64,000 nucleotides of DNA from CAZSHX01 sp964606895 (lineage in GTDB: Bacteria > Bacteroidota > Ignavibacteria > Kapaibacteriales > UBA2268). The stretch lies in assembly GCA_964606895.1 (NCBI GenBank), contig CAZSHX010000007.1, positions 1-64,000 of the forward strand, given 5' to 3'. The notes beneath the pieces are model-generated. The model did not search any database. It saw only the letters and a list, made by a program, of their open reading frames with translations, and was not told where the DNA came from. Position numbers and translations under genes: made by a program. Shown here in pieces: positions 18,023-27,821 of this stretch (position 1 is the first letter of the stretch; every line of letters starts with the position of its first letter).

Positions 18023-20143
18023 ATGATGAAAAAAATATTAATCTTGATATTAATTATTTTGCTTTCTGCAAATCTATTCTCCAAAGACAAAAAGAAAGAT
18101 ACTTTGGAGGTCAAAACAAACGAGATTGTAATTTCAGCGATGCGTTATCCAGAAAGGTTAATCGAAGTACCAATGGCAATTAACCTAATAACTTCAGAAG
18201 ATATAAAATTTTCAAAAGGTTCAGGAATTGATGAAGCTCTGAAAATGATTCCCGGAGTGATGTCCCAATCCAGAAACGGAAGTCAGGATGTCAGAATTTC
18301 AATTAGGGGATATGGAGCCCGCGGAGCAGGCGACCGTTCCAATGCAGGTACTTCACGAGGTATAAAATTTTTCCTGGACGGTATTCCCGAAACTGAGCCC
18401 GACGGCAGGACTTCCTACGATATGATTGACCTGTCCATGGCAAGCAAAATTGAAGTAATTCGTTCGAATGCTTCTGCTATTTGGGGAAATGCCGCAGGAG
18501 GTGTTATCAGTATTTCTACGGTGCCGATATTTGATCGCTCATTTATTCAGCTTGATGCTTCGGGCGGAAGTTACGGTTTTCAGAAATATCTATTTCAAAC
18601 GGGGACTAATCTCGGTTCATCAAAAGTTTATGCTCAGTTTTCAATGAACAAATCCGACGGTTACCGCCAAAATTCAGGTACTGAAAAGTATCTTCTGAAT
18701 ATTGGGATGAATTCTGCCCTTTCTGAAAAAACTCTTCTTAGCCTGCATTTAATAGGTGTCAGCAGTTCTTTCAGTATTCCGGGGGCTTTAACTCAGGAAC
18801 AGTTTGATGCTACTCCCGAAATTGCTAACAAGGCTTATGCAGACCAAAGAGAAAGACGTTACAACCGAATTGCAAGAATTGGGGTTAATCTTGAGCACAA
18901 TTTCAATATTGACAATACTATCCAAACCATGGCATTTGTCAGTCCGAAATTCCTTCAGAGGTCTGAAAGGAACACATTCAGAGACTTTACGAGGTATTAT
19001 CTTGGAGCATCTACGAGTTGGAGAAATACACTCCATTTTTCCGACAATTTAAAACTCACTTCTTTGTTTGGTCTTGATGAATCTTATCAGGACGGAGCAA
19101 TCCTCTTTTACAAACTTGCAAACGGGGAAAGAAGTGACCTGAAAACCGATAAAACTGAAGGTGCAAATAGTTTTGGTGCTTATCTTCAGGAAGAATTCAA
19201 TGTCAACGAAAAAATCAGCATCCTTTTAGGTGTCCGTTACGACAGGATGGATTATTGCAATGCTTTGTACTATGAGAATCCTGACTTTTTCAATTCCTCC
19301 CAAAATAAAACTTTTGAATATGCTACTCCAAAAGCCGCAATTTCATACAGATTTACACCTGAGCATAGTGTTTATTTATCCTATGGCGGTGGAGTTGAAG
19401 TTCCTGCAGGTAACGAAACCGACCCTGTCAGCGGCGATGCACTTGTTAATCCAATGCTGAATGACCCGATAGTTTCTACTACGTTTGAACTTGGGACAAA
19501 ACAAGTCATGGCTTTTGATCGCTCGGTACTGAAAAGTTTAAATTACGACTTAGCAGGTTACTTTATCGAAACCAAAAATGAACTTATTCCTTACCGCGAA
19601 GGCAGGTTCTATATTCCAACAGGAAAAACAAACAGAATGGGTATTGAAGCAGGGCTCAACGTTCAGTTTGATTACAACTTAAGCGTGGATGTGTCTTTCA
19701 CATATTCAAATAACAAGTATAAAGATTATGTTATTGACTCTGCGATTTACAGCAAAGTAACCACGAAAAATGATTACTCAAATAACAAAATGGCAGGTTT
19801 ACCTGATGTATATTACTATTCAGCTTTGCGTTACTACAATCCCGAAATGCTTGGTGCACTTGCAGAAATCAACATTCAGGGGGTTGGAAAGTACTTTGCA
19901 GATGATGCAAATCTTTACGAAGTTCCTTCTTACAGCATTTTTAATGCAAAAGTCGGAATTGATTTCAAAGCCAAACTTGGAACCGGATTCAACTTAAAAC
20001 TCTGGTTAGCGGCAAACAATCTTACTGACAAAAGATATGCCGCCTCATCGTTCATAAATCCCCTACTTTCAGCCGGAAAACCGATGTATCTCGAACCCGG
20101 ACTGCCCAGAAATTTCGTTTTTGGATTCTCTGTAGGTTTGTAA
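18023..20143 (+). CDS. TonB-dependent outer-membrane receptor (FecA-like)
   Basis: A 706-residue receptor. After a signal peptide (ILILIILLSANLFS) the plug domain covers about residues 30-165, with VVISAMR-like entry, DEALKMIPGVMSQ, IRGYGARG, GIKFFLDGIPE and IEVIRSNASAIWGNAAGG. The rest is a long 22-strand-type barrel. It would import a siderophore or metal chelate using TonB. There is no N-terminal carboxypeptidase-like repeat, so it is not a SusC type. The C-terminus ends GFSVGL rather than the common aromatic residue. Two adjacent ATGs (18023 and 18026) are both possible starts. Confidence 0.88.
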   Translation: MMKKILILILIILLSANLFSKDKKKDTLEVKTNEIVISAMRYPERLIEVPMAINLITSEDIKFSKGSGIDEALKMIPGVMSQSRNGSQDVRISIRGYGARGAGDRSNAGTSRGIKFFLDGIPETEPDGRTSYDMIDLSMASKIEVIRSNASAIWGNAAGGVISISTVPIFDRSFIQLDASGGSYGFQKYLFQTGTNLGSSKVYAQFSMNKSDGYRQNSGTEKYLLNIGMNSALSEKTLLSLHLIGVSSSFSIPGALTQEQFDATPEIANKAYADQRERRYNRIARIGVNLEHNFNIDNTIQTMAFVSPKFLQRSERNTFRDFTRYYLGASTSWRNTLHFSDNLKLTSLFGLDESYQDGAILFYKLANGERSDLKTDKTEGANSFGAYLQEEFNVNEKISILLGVRYDRMDYCNALYYENPDFFNSSQNKTFEYATPKAAISYRFTPEHSVYLSYGGGVEVPAGNETDPVSGDALVNPMLNDPIVSTTFELGTKQVMAFDRSVLKSLNYDLAGYFIETKNELIPYREGRFYIPTGKTNRMGIEAGLNVQFDYNLSVDVSFTYSNNKYKDYVIDSAIYSKVTTKNDYSNNKMAGLPDVYYYSALRYYNPEMLGALAEINIQGVGKYFADDANLYEVPSYSIFNAKVGIDFKAKLGTGFNLKLWLAANNLTDKRYAASSFINPLLSAGKPMYLEPGLPRNFVFGFSVGL

Positions 20144-20163
20144 TCATTACTCTGATGAAATCT

Positions 20164-20198
20164 CCCAAGCCCTTTTTTCAAGAGGGTTTGGGGATTTA
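20164..20198. terminator. Probable bidirectional terminator between the receptor and xseA
   Basis: The stem CCCAAGCCCT (20164-20173) pairs with AGGGTTTGGG (20183-20192), with one G-T pair and a 9-nt loop. It sits between two converging genes. The downstream T-tract is weak. Confidence 0.5.
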
Positions 20199-20215
20199 TC
20201 ATCAACTATATGATT

Positions 20216-21421
20216 TTATTTCCCGCTTTTTTCTTTCTTGTGAATCCTGTCAATAAATGCACTTGCTTTTTCATTTTTTCTGATAATATCAATTTGAATG
20301 AAATTGCCGAGTGATTCGAAATTCGAGATTAATTTCCCTTCGCTTTCAAGCAGAGCAAATCCTTTATTCAATGGTGAATAGGGATTAAGTGATGAACAGT
20401 GAGCCTCGAGCGAACCGATTTTTTGCTTAAACAAATCCATCTTCGTTTGAACAGCATTCATCATATCATCATCAATATCGTCAACATATTTTGTCAGCGT
20501 TGTCAACCTTTCGGAAAAACGTTTCATTGAGTAAGATTTCATTTTGTTTTCAATCAGGTCGCGAATTGAACTAACCTGCTTATTGATGGTTTTCGAAAGC
20601 TGATTTTTATTTTGCTCCAGAAAATCAAACAGATTTTCGATTGTGTGAGTTGTAACAAGTTCAGCGGCGGCAGTTGGTGTGGCGGCTCTCAAATCGGCAA
20701 CAAAATCGGCAATCGTAAAATCAGTCTCGTGCCCTACGGCTGAAATTATTGGTACTTTAGCATTAAATATAGCATCGGCAACAATCTCGGTGTTGTAAGC
20801 CCAAAGGTCTTCGATGGAGCCTCCTCCACGCCCTATGATGATGACATCAACTCCTGCATGCTGTAATTCATGAATGGCTTTAACAATGTCTTCTGCCGAG
20901 CCTTCGCCCTGAACAAGTGTAGGTCTGAAGTAAATCTCGCAAACAGGCAGTCTTCTTTTTGTTGTTGAAAATATATCCTTAACAGCGGCTCCGGTCGGTG
21001 ATGTAGAAACGCCGATTTTCAGCGGTAAATCCGGAATTTCCTTTTTATATTCAAATTCGAAATATCCTTTCGTATCCAGCTTTTTCTTCAAAGCTTCGTA
21101 GGCAAGGTACAAATCTCCCAAACCCAAAGGAGTTATTGATTCGCAGTCAATTTGATAGTTACCTCTTGGAGGGTAAACGGTGAGATAACCTTTAACAATT
21201 ACCTTCATGCCGTCGGAAGGCTGAAAAGTTAATTGTCTGTGCCGCCACATTGTACAGGCAATTTGGGCATTATCATCTTTTAGTGTAAAATAGCGATGTC
21301 CTGAAGTATGAGCTTTGAAATTTGAAATTTCGCCCTGAACCGAGACAAAGCCGATTTTTTCCTCAAACAAAACAGAAATTGCTCTGGTCAGTTCACTTAC
21401 CGATATAACATTTGTATCCAT
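20216..21421 (-). CDS. xseA: Exodeoxyribonuclease VII large subunit
   Basis: A 401-residue protein. The N-terminal OB-fold shows VSVQGEISNFKAHTSGHRYF and LKDDNAQIACTMWR. The catalytic core shows GVSTSPTGAAVKDI, IIIGRGGGSIEDLWAYN and ISAVGHETDFTIADFVADLRA. A coiled-coil stretch follows before the C-terminal GFALLES segment. With XseB it degrades single-stranded DNA from both ends in repair. It is close to usual family length; no xseB is seen in the window. It is divergent from the DUF362 gene. Confidence 0.95.
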   Translation of the reverse strand: MDTNVISVSELTRAISVLFEEKIGFVSVQGEISNFKAHTSGHRYFTLKDDNAQIACTMWRHRQLTFQPSDGMKVIVKGYLTVYPPRGNYQIDCESITPLGLGDLYLAYEALKKKLDTKGYFEFEYKKEIPDLPLKIGVSTSPTGAAVKDIFSTTKRRLPVCEIYFRPTLVQGEGSAEDIVKAIHELQHAGVDVIIIGRGGGSIEDLWAYNTEIVADAIFNAKVPIISAVGHETDFTIADFVADLRAATPTAAAELVTTHTIENLFDFLEQNKNQLSKTINKQVSSIRDLIENKMKSYSMKRFSERLTTLTKYVDDIDDDMMNAVQTKMDLFKQKIGSLEAHCSSLNPYSPLNKGFALLESEGKLISNFESLGNFIQIDIIRKNEKASAFIDRIHKKEKSGK

Positions 21422-21540
21422 ATTTTTTTTAGATCTTTAAGAAATATTTGAATTTTTTTACGAAAATTCTTTTTTTTTAAATTAATAGTTTGTAAATTAA
21501 GATGTTTTCTACAAACAATGCAAACTTTTTGAGAAATATT

Positions 21541-22449
21541 ATGAAAAGAAGAGATTTTTTATTGAATTCAGCCACAGCAGGAATTGCCGGAGCCGGTTTT
21601 TTATCCTCGTATAATCCTTCAGAACTCTTTGCCGGACAGGATAATCCTTATCTTGTAGCCGTCAAAGGAGGCGAGCCCGACATTATGTTCGACAAAGCTA
21701 TCGAAGCAATGGGAGGAATGAAGAATTTTGTGAAAAAAGGACAAAAAGTTGTTGTAAAACCGAATATCGGATGGGATGTTGAACCCGAACGTGCGGGTAA
21801 TACAAATCCTTTGCTTGTTAAAAGAATTATCGAACAGTGCTTTTCGGCAGGAGCCAAGGAAGTTTATGTTTTTGATAATCCATGCGACAATATGCAAAAA
21901 TGCTATTCCAGAAGCGGCATCGAAAAAGCTGTCAAAGATGCAGGCGGGAAAATGGCTCCGGGCAAAGGCGAAAGCTATTATCATCCGATAACCATCAAAG
22001 GTACAAAAAAGATTAAAGATGCCAAAGTACACGAACTAATCCTCAATGCAGATGTTTTTATCAATGTTCCTGTTTTGAAGCACCACAGTTCAGCCAAAAT
22101 TACGGTTTCCATGAAAAATTTGATGGGGATTGTGTGGGACAGAGGTTTTTGGCATAGAACCGATTTACATCAATGTATTGCCGAATTTGCATCATGGAAA
22201 AAGCCACAGTTGAATATTGTTGATGCTTACAGGATAATGAAAAAAAACGGTCCACGCGGTGTATCCAAAGATGATGTTCTTCTTTCGAAATCCTTACTGA
22301 TGTCCACCGATATGGTTGCAATTGATGCGGCGGCGGCAAAACTTTTCGGTTCAGAACCGGGCGATATTCCTTACATTAAAATTGCACATGATATTAAAGT
22401 TGGAAGAATGGATTTGGAAAACCTGAACATAAAGAGAATAAAAATTTGA
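21541..22449 (+). CDS. DUF362 domain protein with Tat-type signal
   Basis: A 302-residue protein read from the ATG at 21541. This start gives MKRRDFLLNSATAGIAGAG, a twin-arginine signal, and is preferred over the in-frame ATG at 21502. The mature part has the DUF362 features: VVVKPNIGWD, VYVFDNPC, VFINVPVLKHHSSAKITVSMKNLMG and the later DMVAIDAAAAKLFG. DUF362 proteins are often linked to iron-sulfur proteins; this copy has no ferredoxin cluster motif. Its stop overlaps the next ATG by one base (TGATG), so the next gene is coupled. Confidence 0.85.
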   Translation: MKRRDFLLNSATAGIAGAGFLSSYNPSELFAGQDNPYLVAVKGGEPDIMFDKAIEAMGGMKNFVKKGQKVVVKPNIGWDVEPERAGNTNPLLVKRIIEQCFSAGAKEVYVFDNPCDNMQKCYSRSGIEKAVKDAGGKMAPGKGESYYHPITIKGTKKIKDAKVHELILNADVFINVPVLKHHSSAKITVSMKNLMGIVWDRGFWHRTDLHQCIAEFASWKKPQLNIVDAYRIMKKNGPRGVSKDDVLLSKSLLMSTDMVAIDAAAAKLFGSEPGDIPYIKIAHDIKVGRMDLENLNIKRIKI

Positions 22450-23330
22450 TGAAAAAATATTTAGTTTTTATTTTTCTTGTCGTACTTCTTTCCTGCTCAA
22501 AAGAAAAAGAACAGGTCATTATTTCTGACGGCACTCTCACTGTCGGAACATTCAATCTTGAATGGCTCGGCGACGGAGTTAGAGACAGGAATTCCCGTAC
22601 TGAATCAGACTATAAAAATATTGCAGAAATAATTATCAAAACCAAAGCTGATATTTTGGCTGTTCAGGAAATTGAAAATCCAGCCGCTTTGATGAAAGTT
22701 ATCCGATATTTGCCGAACTACTCATTCTATGTTGGTCGAGGCGGAGCTCAGCAAAATTTGGGATTTATTTTAAAAAAAAATGTTCAAGTCAAATTTCTTG
22801 GAGAATATGCCCCGCTTGCAGTTGAATACCGCCGAACCAGACCGGGTTTGGTTGTTACGTGCAAGAAAGACAATTTTGATTTCATCTTTATGGCGGTTCA
22901 CCTAAAATCTTCTTCTCACTGGGATAATACCGAAGAAAAACAGGAATCCGCCAAAGAAATCAGAACCGAACAAGCAGAGGTTTTAGCACATTGGGCTGAT
23001 TCAACTTTGCAAAATGGAAAAGAAAAAGATTTAATCATTGCCGGCGATTTCAACGACACACCTGTAAGAAAAAAAGAAAACTGTCTGTTGCCTTTGATGA
23101 ACGATAAAAATCTTAATTTTATTACTGCAGAAATGAAAAGTTGCAAGTATCGTTCGATGTACGGCATTGACCATATTATTCTTTCGTCTTCTGCCTCTGC
23201 CAGATTTATTAAAAATACTGAAAGAGCTTACGATTTCAGAAGTTCTCTGACAAAGGAGCAGGCAGAAAAAATTTCTGACCATTGTCCTGTTTTGTTACAG
23301 CTTGATGCGAAAAAATCTGACAATGATTGA
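22449..23330 (+). CDS. Endonuclease/exonuclease/phosphatase-family lipoprotein
   Basis: A 293-residue protein. Lipoprotein signal MKKYLVFIFLVVLLSC has its lipobox Cys near residue 16, so it is envelope-anchored. The EEP fold motifs are all present: TFNLEWLGDG, AVQEIEN, FMAVHLKS, AGDFNDTP, GIDHIIL and ISDHCPVL, giving the Mg-binding Asn/Glu/Asp and the catalytic His pair. Substrates in the family range from nucleic acids to phospholipids; an extracytoplasmic nuclease or phosphatase is likely. ATG at 22449 is chosen over the TTG three bases before it. Confidence 0.82.
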   Translation: MKKYLVFIFLVVLLSCSKEKEQVIISDGTLTVGTFNLEWLGDGVRDRNSRTESDYKNIAEIIIKTKADILAVQEIENPAALMKVIRYLPNYSFYVGRGGAQQNLGFILKKNVQVKFLGEYAPLAVEYRRTRPGLVVTCKKDNFDFIFMAVHLKSSSHWDNTEEKQESAKEIRTEQAEVLAHWADSTLQNGKEKDLIIAGDFNDTPVRKKENCLLPLMNDKNLNFITAEMKSCKYRSMYGIDHIILSSSASARFIKNTERAYDFRSSLTKEQAEKISDHCPVLLQLDAKKSDND

Positions 23331-23414
23331 AAATGATGAACTTGTTTACAATGAAATTATGAATTTTTCATCTTATATTCTTTAAATTATCAAAAACATT
23401 AAAAAGGTAAATTT

Positions 23415-23756
23415 ATGTCCTTAATGAAAATGGAAAAAAAAGACGGATATTCGATTTTATCGCTCGAAGGCGATTTTGTTGGCGGCGATGAGATTAATGA
23501 ACTACGTGATACATTAAAAGATTTTGCAAAAATTCCACCCCACAATAAATTAGTTGTTGATTTGCATCTGGTTTCTTATTTAAACTCAACTGCCTTAGGT
23601 GTTTTTCTTTCGGCAAATGCAGTTTTTGAGAAAAATGACGGTAAATTGTTGCTTTGTGCATCCAGCAGTTATTTGGATAATATCTTTGCAATAACCAAAC
23701 TTACTTTGATTTTTCCATTGTATAAAACCGTTGAAGATGCTATTGCCGCGATTTAA
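23415..23756 (+). CDS. STAS domain protein (anti-sigma factor antagonist type)
   Basis: A 113-residue single STAS domain. It has a DGYSILSLEGDFVGGDE strand and a LVVDLHLVSYLNSTALGVFLSAN core. The Ser/Thr in LNSTALG occupies the site phosphorylated in SpoIIAA-type proteins. Such proteins bind or release an anti-sigma kinase by phosphorylation. No serine kinase or phosphatase gene is adjacent. It is 11 nt upstream of meaB and probably cotranscribed. Confidence 0.82.
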   Translation: MSLMKMEKKDGYSILSLEGDFVGGDEINELRDTLKDFAKIPPHNKLVVDLHLVSYLNSTALGVFLSANAVFEKNDGKLLLCASSSYLDNIFAITKLTLIFPLYKTVEDAIAAI

Positions 23757-23767
23757 TTAATCATATC

Positions 23768-24865
23768 ATGCCATACAGAAAAAAACCTGAATGGGCACCT
23801 ATTGATAGCGGAAATGAGTTTGCATCTCATGTTATGCCGCAGTATTCTAATGTAAAAAAAGAGATTAAATCTTCTTCGGACAAACGGAGATTGCTTTCTG
23901 TTCAGGAGTATTCCGAAGGCATTCGGAATGGCAACAGAGCCATTCTTGCACAGGCTATAACCTTAATCGAAAGTAACTCTGCTAAGCATAATTCAAAAGC
24001 ACAGGAATTATTGAAACTCATTTTGCCCGATTCGGGCAAATCAATTCGGATTGCCGTTACAGGTGCTCCCGGGGCAGGCAAAAGCACCTTTATTGAAGTG
24101 TTTGGAAATTTCCTTTGCCGAAATGGTCATAAAGTTGCTGTTCTGGCAATTGACCCCAGCAGTAACCGTTCAAAAGGCTCAATACTTGGCGATAAAACAA
24201 GAATGGAATCGTTATCCCGTCAGGAAAATGCATTCATCAGGCCTTCACCTTCTTCAGGCAATTTGGGAGGTGTAGCAAAAAAAACTCGAGAGACAATCCT
24301 GCTTTGCGAAGCGGCAGGGTTTGATGTGATATTATTGGAAACAATAGGTGTCGGACAAAGCGAAATCACAGCACGTTCAATGGTTGATTTTTATATGCTT
24401 GTTCTTCTCCCCGGCGAAGGCGATGAATTGCAGGGAATCAAAAAAGGTTCGGTGGAACTTGCCGACTGCCTGATAATCAATAAAGCCGACGGCGACCATA
24501 TTCAACTTGCCAATATAACAAAACATTCTTACGAGCAGGCAGTACATTATATTATGCCTGCAACCGAAGGCTGGTCAACAAATGTATTGACCGTATCCTC
24601 GCTAAATGAAACCAATCTCGATTCTGTTTGGGATACAATTCAAGCTTTTCAGGAGTCAACAAAAAAATCGGGAGTCTTTTTCCAAAGACGAACCGAGCAA
24701 ACTCTCGACTGGCTCTATTCAATGATTGATGATAAGCTTAAACAAAACTTTTACACACATCCCCAAATCATTCAGAATAAAACAGCTATTGAAACAATGG
24801 TCAAGAATGGAGAACTAACTCCTTCTCTTGCGGTTGAAAAAATGTTTGATTATTATTTGAAATAA
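23768..24865 (+). CDS. meaB: MeaB/ArgK-family GTPase
   Basis: A 365-residue P-loop GTPase chaperone of the methylmalonyl-CoA mutase system: it protects or loads the B12-dependent mutase. Walker A GAPGAGKS lies near residues 98-105. Further family segments are VLAIDPSSNRSKGSILGDKTRM, RPSPSSGNLGGV, LLETIGVGQSE and LIINKADGD (the NKAD base-specificity motif). The mutase itself is not in the window. The gene ends four bases before the stop of the convergent porZ-like gene. Confidence 0.92.
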   Translation: MPYRKKPEWAPIDSGNEFASHVMPQYSNVKKEIKSSSDKRRLLSVQEYSEGIRNGNRAILAQAITLIESNSAKHNSKAQELLKLILPDSGKSIRIAVTGAPGAGKSTFIEVFGNFLCRNGHKVAVLAIDPSSNRSKGSILGDKTRMESLSRQENAFIRPSPSSGNLGGVAKKTRETILLCEAAGFDVILLETIGVGQSEITARSMVDFYMLVLLPGEGDELQGIKKGSVELADCLIINKADGDHIQLANITKHSYEQAVHYIMPATEGWSTNVLTVSSLNETNLDSVWDTIQAFQESTKKSGVFFQRRTEQTLDWLYSMIDDKLKQNFYTHPQIIQNKTAIETMVKNGELTPSLAVEKMFDYYLK

Positions 24866-24869
24866 TAAG

Positions 24870-27128
24870 TTATCTTACAACGGCAAATTTCCCAACTGAA
24901 GTAGCACTTTGTGAAGTCGAAGATGTTACTACAAGAAAAATACCGGAAGACACAAATTCTCCTCGTTCGTTTCTGCCGTCCCAGATAGCTTTCCTGCCAG
25001 AAGTTTTGATGTTTTTAACAAGTTCGCCATTTAAGGTAACGATTGCTAAATCAGTATCATAAGAAAGTCCTTCGATAGACAATGTACCATCATTTTCAGG
25101 ATTGTAAGGCTGGGGATAAATATCTAATTTGTAATCAGTTAAAGGTTCGATGGAAAGACTTGAAACAGAATTCAGACCAATTTTTGTTCCAAAATATATT
25201 TTGCCTGTTTTGGGGTCGCTTGCAAGTGAAAGAACTTCATCCGAAAGTAGCGGACTGCTCTTTTGAGTGATATATCCCAATACTTCACTTCCATCGGGAT
25301 TAATAATCCAGACACCTTCGTTTGTAGCAATCCATTTATTATTCAAAGCATCAATCATTATATCGTTAATTGCCAACTGAGAAATTAATGTAACTTTGCG
25401 AATGAAAGGATTTGCATTTCGCAAGACTGCCCCGGGATTTAGAATTACTGCAAGCCCAGAGGGAGTACCAATCCAGACAACGCCTGTTTTATCAACGGCA
25501 AGAGCAGTGATTGTAACATTTGGAAGATTAGAATTTGAAGTCGAGTAGTTACCCCATTTATCATCAGAAGTTTTATCGAAAGTATTCATTTCATTGAAAT
25601 AATACAACCCGCCTGAAGTTGTTGAACCGAGCCATTTGGTACCGTTATCGTCAATAGCAAGAGTCAGGTAGTCACGGCTGAAAACCGAATTCATATTTTC
25701 GAAGGAATAAAAAGTGCCTTTGGAATCTTTACCTACCAGAAGAGGTCCTCGGCTGTTTGGAGCGTAATTTACAATCCAGTCAATCCCGTTTCTTTTGTCA
25801 TAAGCTGATTGACCGGTGATTATGAAATTCTGGTCAGAACTTATACCAACAAGAGGAGAGTTCGAAGTGTCAAATCTTTCGTAGGAGTAATTATTATTCA
25901 TTTTTTCTACTCCAATAAATCCACTTCCCCAACTACTGGCAAACACCTTACCAATAGGATTTGAAGAGATTCTAAAGAAATTTAACCCACGATTATTCGA
26001 TAAGTCTTTTATAATGTTTTCCCATTTATCATTTTCAAACTTCATCAATCCTTTTCTCTGAGACTCTGTTCCTGAGGCAGTCCAAAGGGTGCCATAACTG
26101 TCAACGGCTAATCCGCTAAAGGAACTTAAAGATGGACAATTAGGTTTGAATTGTTTGAATCCTGAAGAATCAATTAGTACAACACCGGCATCCTTCAGAT
26201 TAGCTATCACGTAATCTGTGCTGATAGATGTAACACTGGCAATAAAAGATGAATCAAGTATTTTATTAAACTCATAAATCGGATTGTAATTAAAAGGAAT
26301 TAGGTTGAATTCTGTAGCAAAACATAATTTGTTGTTATAAACAAACAGACCTTTAACTGAAGCATATCTATCCTGAACAGGTATTTCCATTACAACGGAA
26401 AATGAATCTTTATCAAATTTGTAAATGTGATATTTTGAAGATGCAAAAATTGTATCATTGAAATCAACAAGAAAATTTGCATCATTATCTTGTAAACCAT
26501 TGGAAATAGTGTAATTTTGCCAATTATCCGGATTAATTATTGAATTTTGCAGATTTACTTTTGCTATGCCAGACTTTGTTGTAACCCAAAGTTCGTTTCG
26601 GGATTTTATGACTCTTTTAACACCTGTATTGGGTGCAAAAGTACCGATTCTGGGTGGAGTTTTTAGAAATACACCTTTAGTCTGGTCAAGAACAGAAAGA
26701 CCAAATCCACCTGCAACATAAGCTATGTCGCCATCAAAAAGAATGTCATTTATCTGAGGTTCTGTAAAACGGGAATTTTTAATGTCAGTAATATGAGACC
26801 AGTTCATGTCTTCGGTGGCAATATCCAGATTGCCGTCAAAACCACCGATATAAATCGTTTTTTTTGAGGGATTGCACCTTATGGTAGTAACATCCAAAGT
26901 TAGAAGTCCATTAATATTGGTTAGATTTGAATAAGTTTCGGATTGAGGATCGTAAACAAATACACCGCCTGAAGTTCCGACCCAAATTCTTCCACGAGAA
27001 TCAACAGAGGAAGACCTTACATCAAAAAGTGATGCATAAGTTTGCCAATTGTTTAGGTACAATTGAGAAAATATCGGAAACTGTACAAAGCAAATAAAAA
27101 TAAGAGCTGAATAAAAAAGCTTTTTCAT
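24870..27128 (-). CDS. porZ: PorZ-like double beta-propeller protein of the T9SS
   Basis: A 752-residue secreted protein. The signal peptide ends near FPIFSQ. The N-terminus (LNNWQTYASLFDVRSSS ... IWVGTSGGVFVYD ... GLLTLDVTTIRC) and the following IYIGGFDGN and YVAGGFGLSVLD match the PorZ N-terminal propeller pattern as I recall it. A second propeller follows, with blades like GVWIGTPSGLAVI and KWIATNEGVWIINPDG. The C-terminus (YPQPYNP ... WDGRNERGEFVSSGIFLV ... GKFAVVR) is a FlgD-like/T9SS sorting domain. In Porphyromonas PorZ acts at the surface in T9SS attachment of cargo to A-LPS. If the call is wrong, this is another two-component-propeller-like T9SS cargo. Confidence 0.6.
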   Translation of the reverse strand: MKKLFYSALIFICFVQFPIFSQLYLNNWQTYASLFDVRSSSVDSRGRIWVGTSGGVFVYDPQSETYSNLTNINGLLTLDVTTIRCNPSKKTIYIGGFDGNLDIATEDMNWSHITDIKNSRFTEPQINDILFDGDIAYVAGGFGLSVLDQTKGVFLKTPPRIGTFAPNTGVKRVIKSRNELWVTTKSGIAKVNLQNSIINPDNWQNYTISNGLQDNDANFLVDFNDTIFASSKYHIYKFDKDSFSVVMEIPVQDRYASVKGLFVYNNKLCFATEFNLIPFNYNPIYEFNKILDSSFIASVTSISTDYVIANLKDAGVVLIDSSGFKQFKPNCPSLSSFSGLAVDSYGTLWTASGTESQRKGLMKFENDKWENIIKDLSNNRGLNFFRISSNPIGKVFASSWGSGFIGVEKMNNNYSYERFDTSNSPLVGISSDQNFIITGQSAYDKRNGIDWIVNYAPNSRGPLLVGKDSKGTFYSFENMNSVFSRDYLTLAIDDNGTKWLGSTTSGGLYYFNEMNTFDKTSDDKWGNYSTSNSNLPNVTITALAVDKTGVVWIGTPSGLAVILNPGAVLRNANPFIRKVTLISQLAINDIMIDALNNKWIATNEGVWIINPDGSEVLGYITQKSSPLLSDEVLSLASDPKTGKIYFGTKIGLNSVSSLSIEPLTDYKLDIYPQPYNPENDGTLSIEGLSYDTDLAIVTLNGELVKNIKTSGRKAIWDGRNERGEFVSSGIFLVVTSSTSQSATSVGKFAVVR

Positions 27129-27198
27129 TAGTTAACCTGTTAAATTAAATAAAAAACAAGTATCAAAATTCCATCTGTTCAACTCTCCAAGTTTAAAA

Positions 27199-27666
27199 TT
27201 ATTTAATTGCACTGAACAATGAAATCATTTCAATAGCCGATTGAGCCGCTTCAAAACCCTTGTTCCCTGATTTTGAACCGGAACGTTCAATTGCCTGTTC
27301 GATTGTATCAGTAGTTAGGACGCCCATAATACAAGGGACATTTGTATCAAGATTTACTTTGGCAATGCCTTTAGTAACCTCGGAAGCTATGTAGTCAAAA
27401 TGAGGAGTTGAACCTCGAATAACAGCACCAAGAGCAATAACGGCATCATAATTTCCTGAAGAGGCAAATTTTTGTACTACGAGAGGAATCTCGAATGCAC
27501 CAGGGCAATATGCCACAGTTATTTTATCGTCATCGGCATTATGTCTTTTCAGTGCGTCTAATGCACCGTCAAGAAGTTTGCTGACAATAAACTGGTTCCA
27601 ACGGGAAACAACGATAGCGAATCTCTTCCCTTTTGCTTCAAAAACGCCTTCAATCACTTTTGGCAT
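27199..27666 (-). CDS. ribH: 6,7-dimethyl-8-ribityllumazine synthase
   Basis: A 155-residue enzyme that condenses the ribityl-aminouracil with dihydroxybutanone phosphate, the step before riboflavin synthase. Family motifs are IVVSRWNQFI, VAYCPGAFEIPLVVQKFA, DAVIALGAVIRGSTPHFDYIA (catalytic His) and PCIMGVLTTDTIEQAIERSG. Length and motifs are normal, so a 60-mer or pentamer is expected. It stands apart from other rib genes; no FMN riboswitch is visible in the leader. Confidence 0.97.
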   Translation of the reverse strand: MPKVIEGVFEAKGKRFAIVVSRWNQFIVSKLLDGALDALKRHNADDDKITVAYCPGAFEIPLVVQKFASSGNYDAVIALGAVIRGSTPHFDYIASEVTKGIAKVNLDTNVPCIMGVLTTDTIEQAIERSGSKSGNKGFEAAQSAIEMISLFSAIK

Positions 27667-27821
27667 ATAGTCCTCTAATCCAAATTTTATACAAAGTAAA
27701 AGTTATTTTACAAATATATGTAAAAAAAATAGTAATTTTGTAATTGATTTGACGCATTCAATAGAATTTTGTTTTTATCCAAACGTCATTAACTTTTTTT
27801 TATAAAATTTTTGGAGGATTT

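Noticed and set aside
17929..18183. An 84-residue plus-strand frame overlapping the REP-like hairpin and the TonB receptor start
   Set aside because: It begins with TTG inside the hairpin, overlaps the receptor's signal peptide in another frame, and has no family features.
27667..27821. Possible FMN riboswitch before ribH
   Set aside because: The gap is short and AT-rich with no sign of the conserved riboswitch core.
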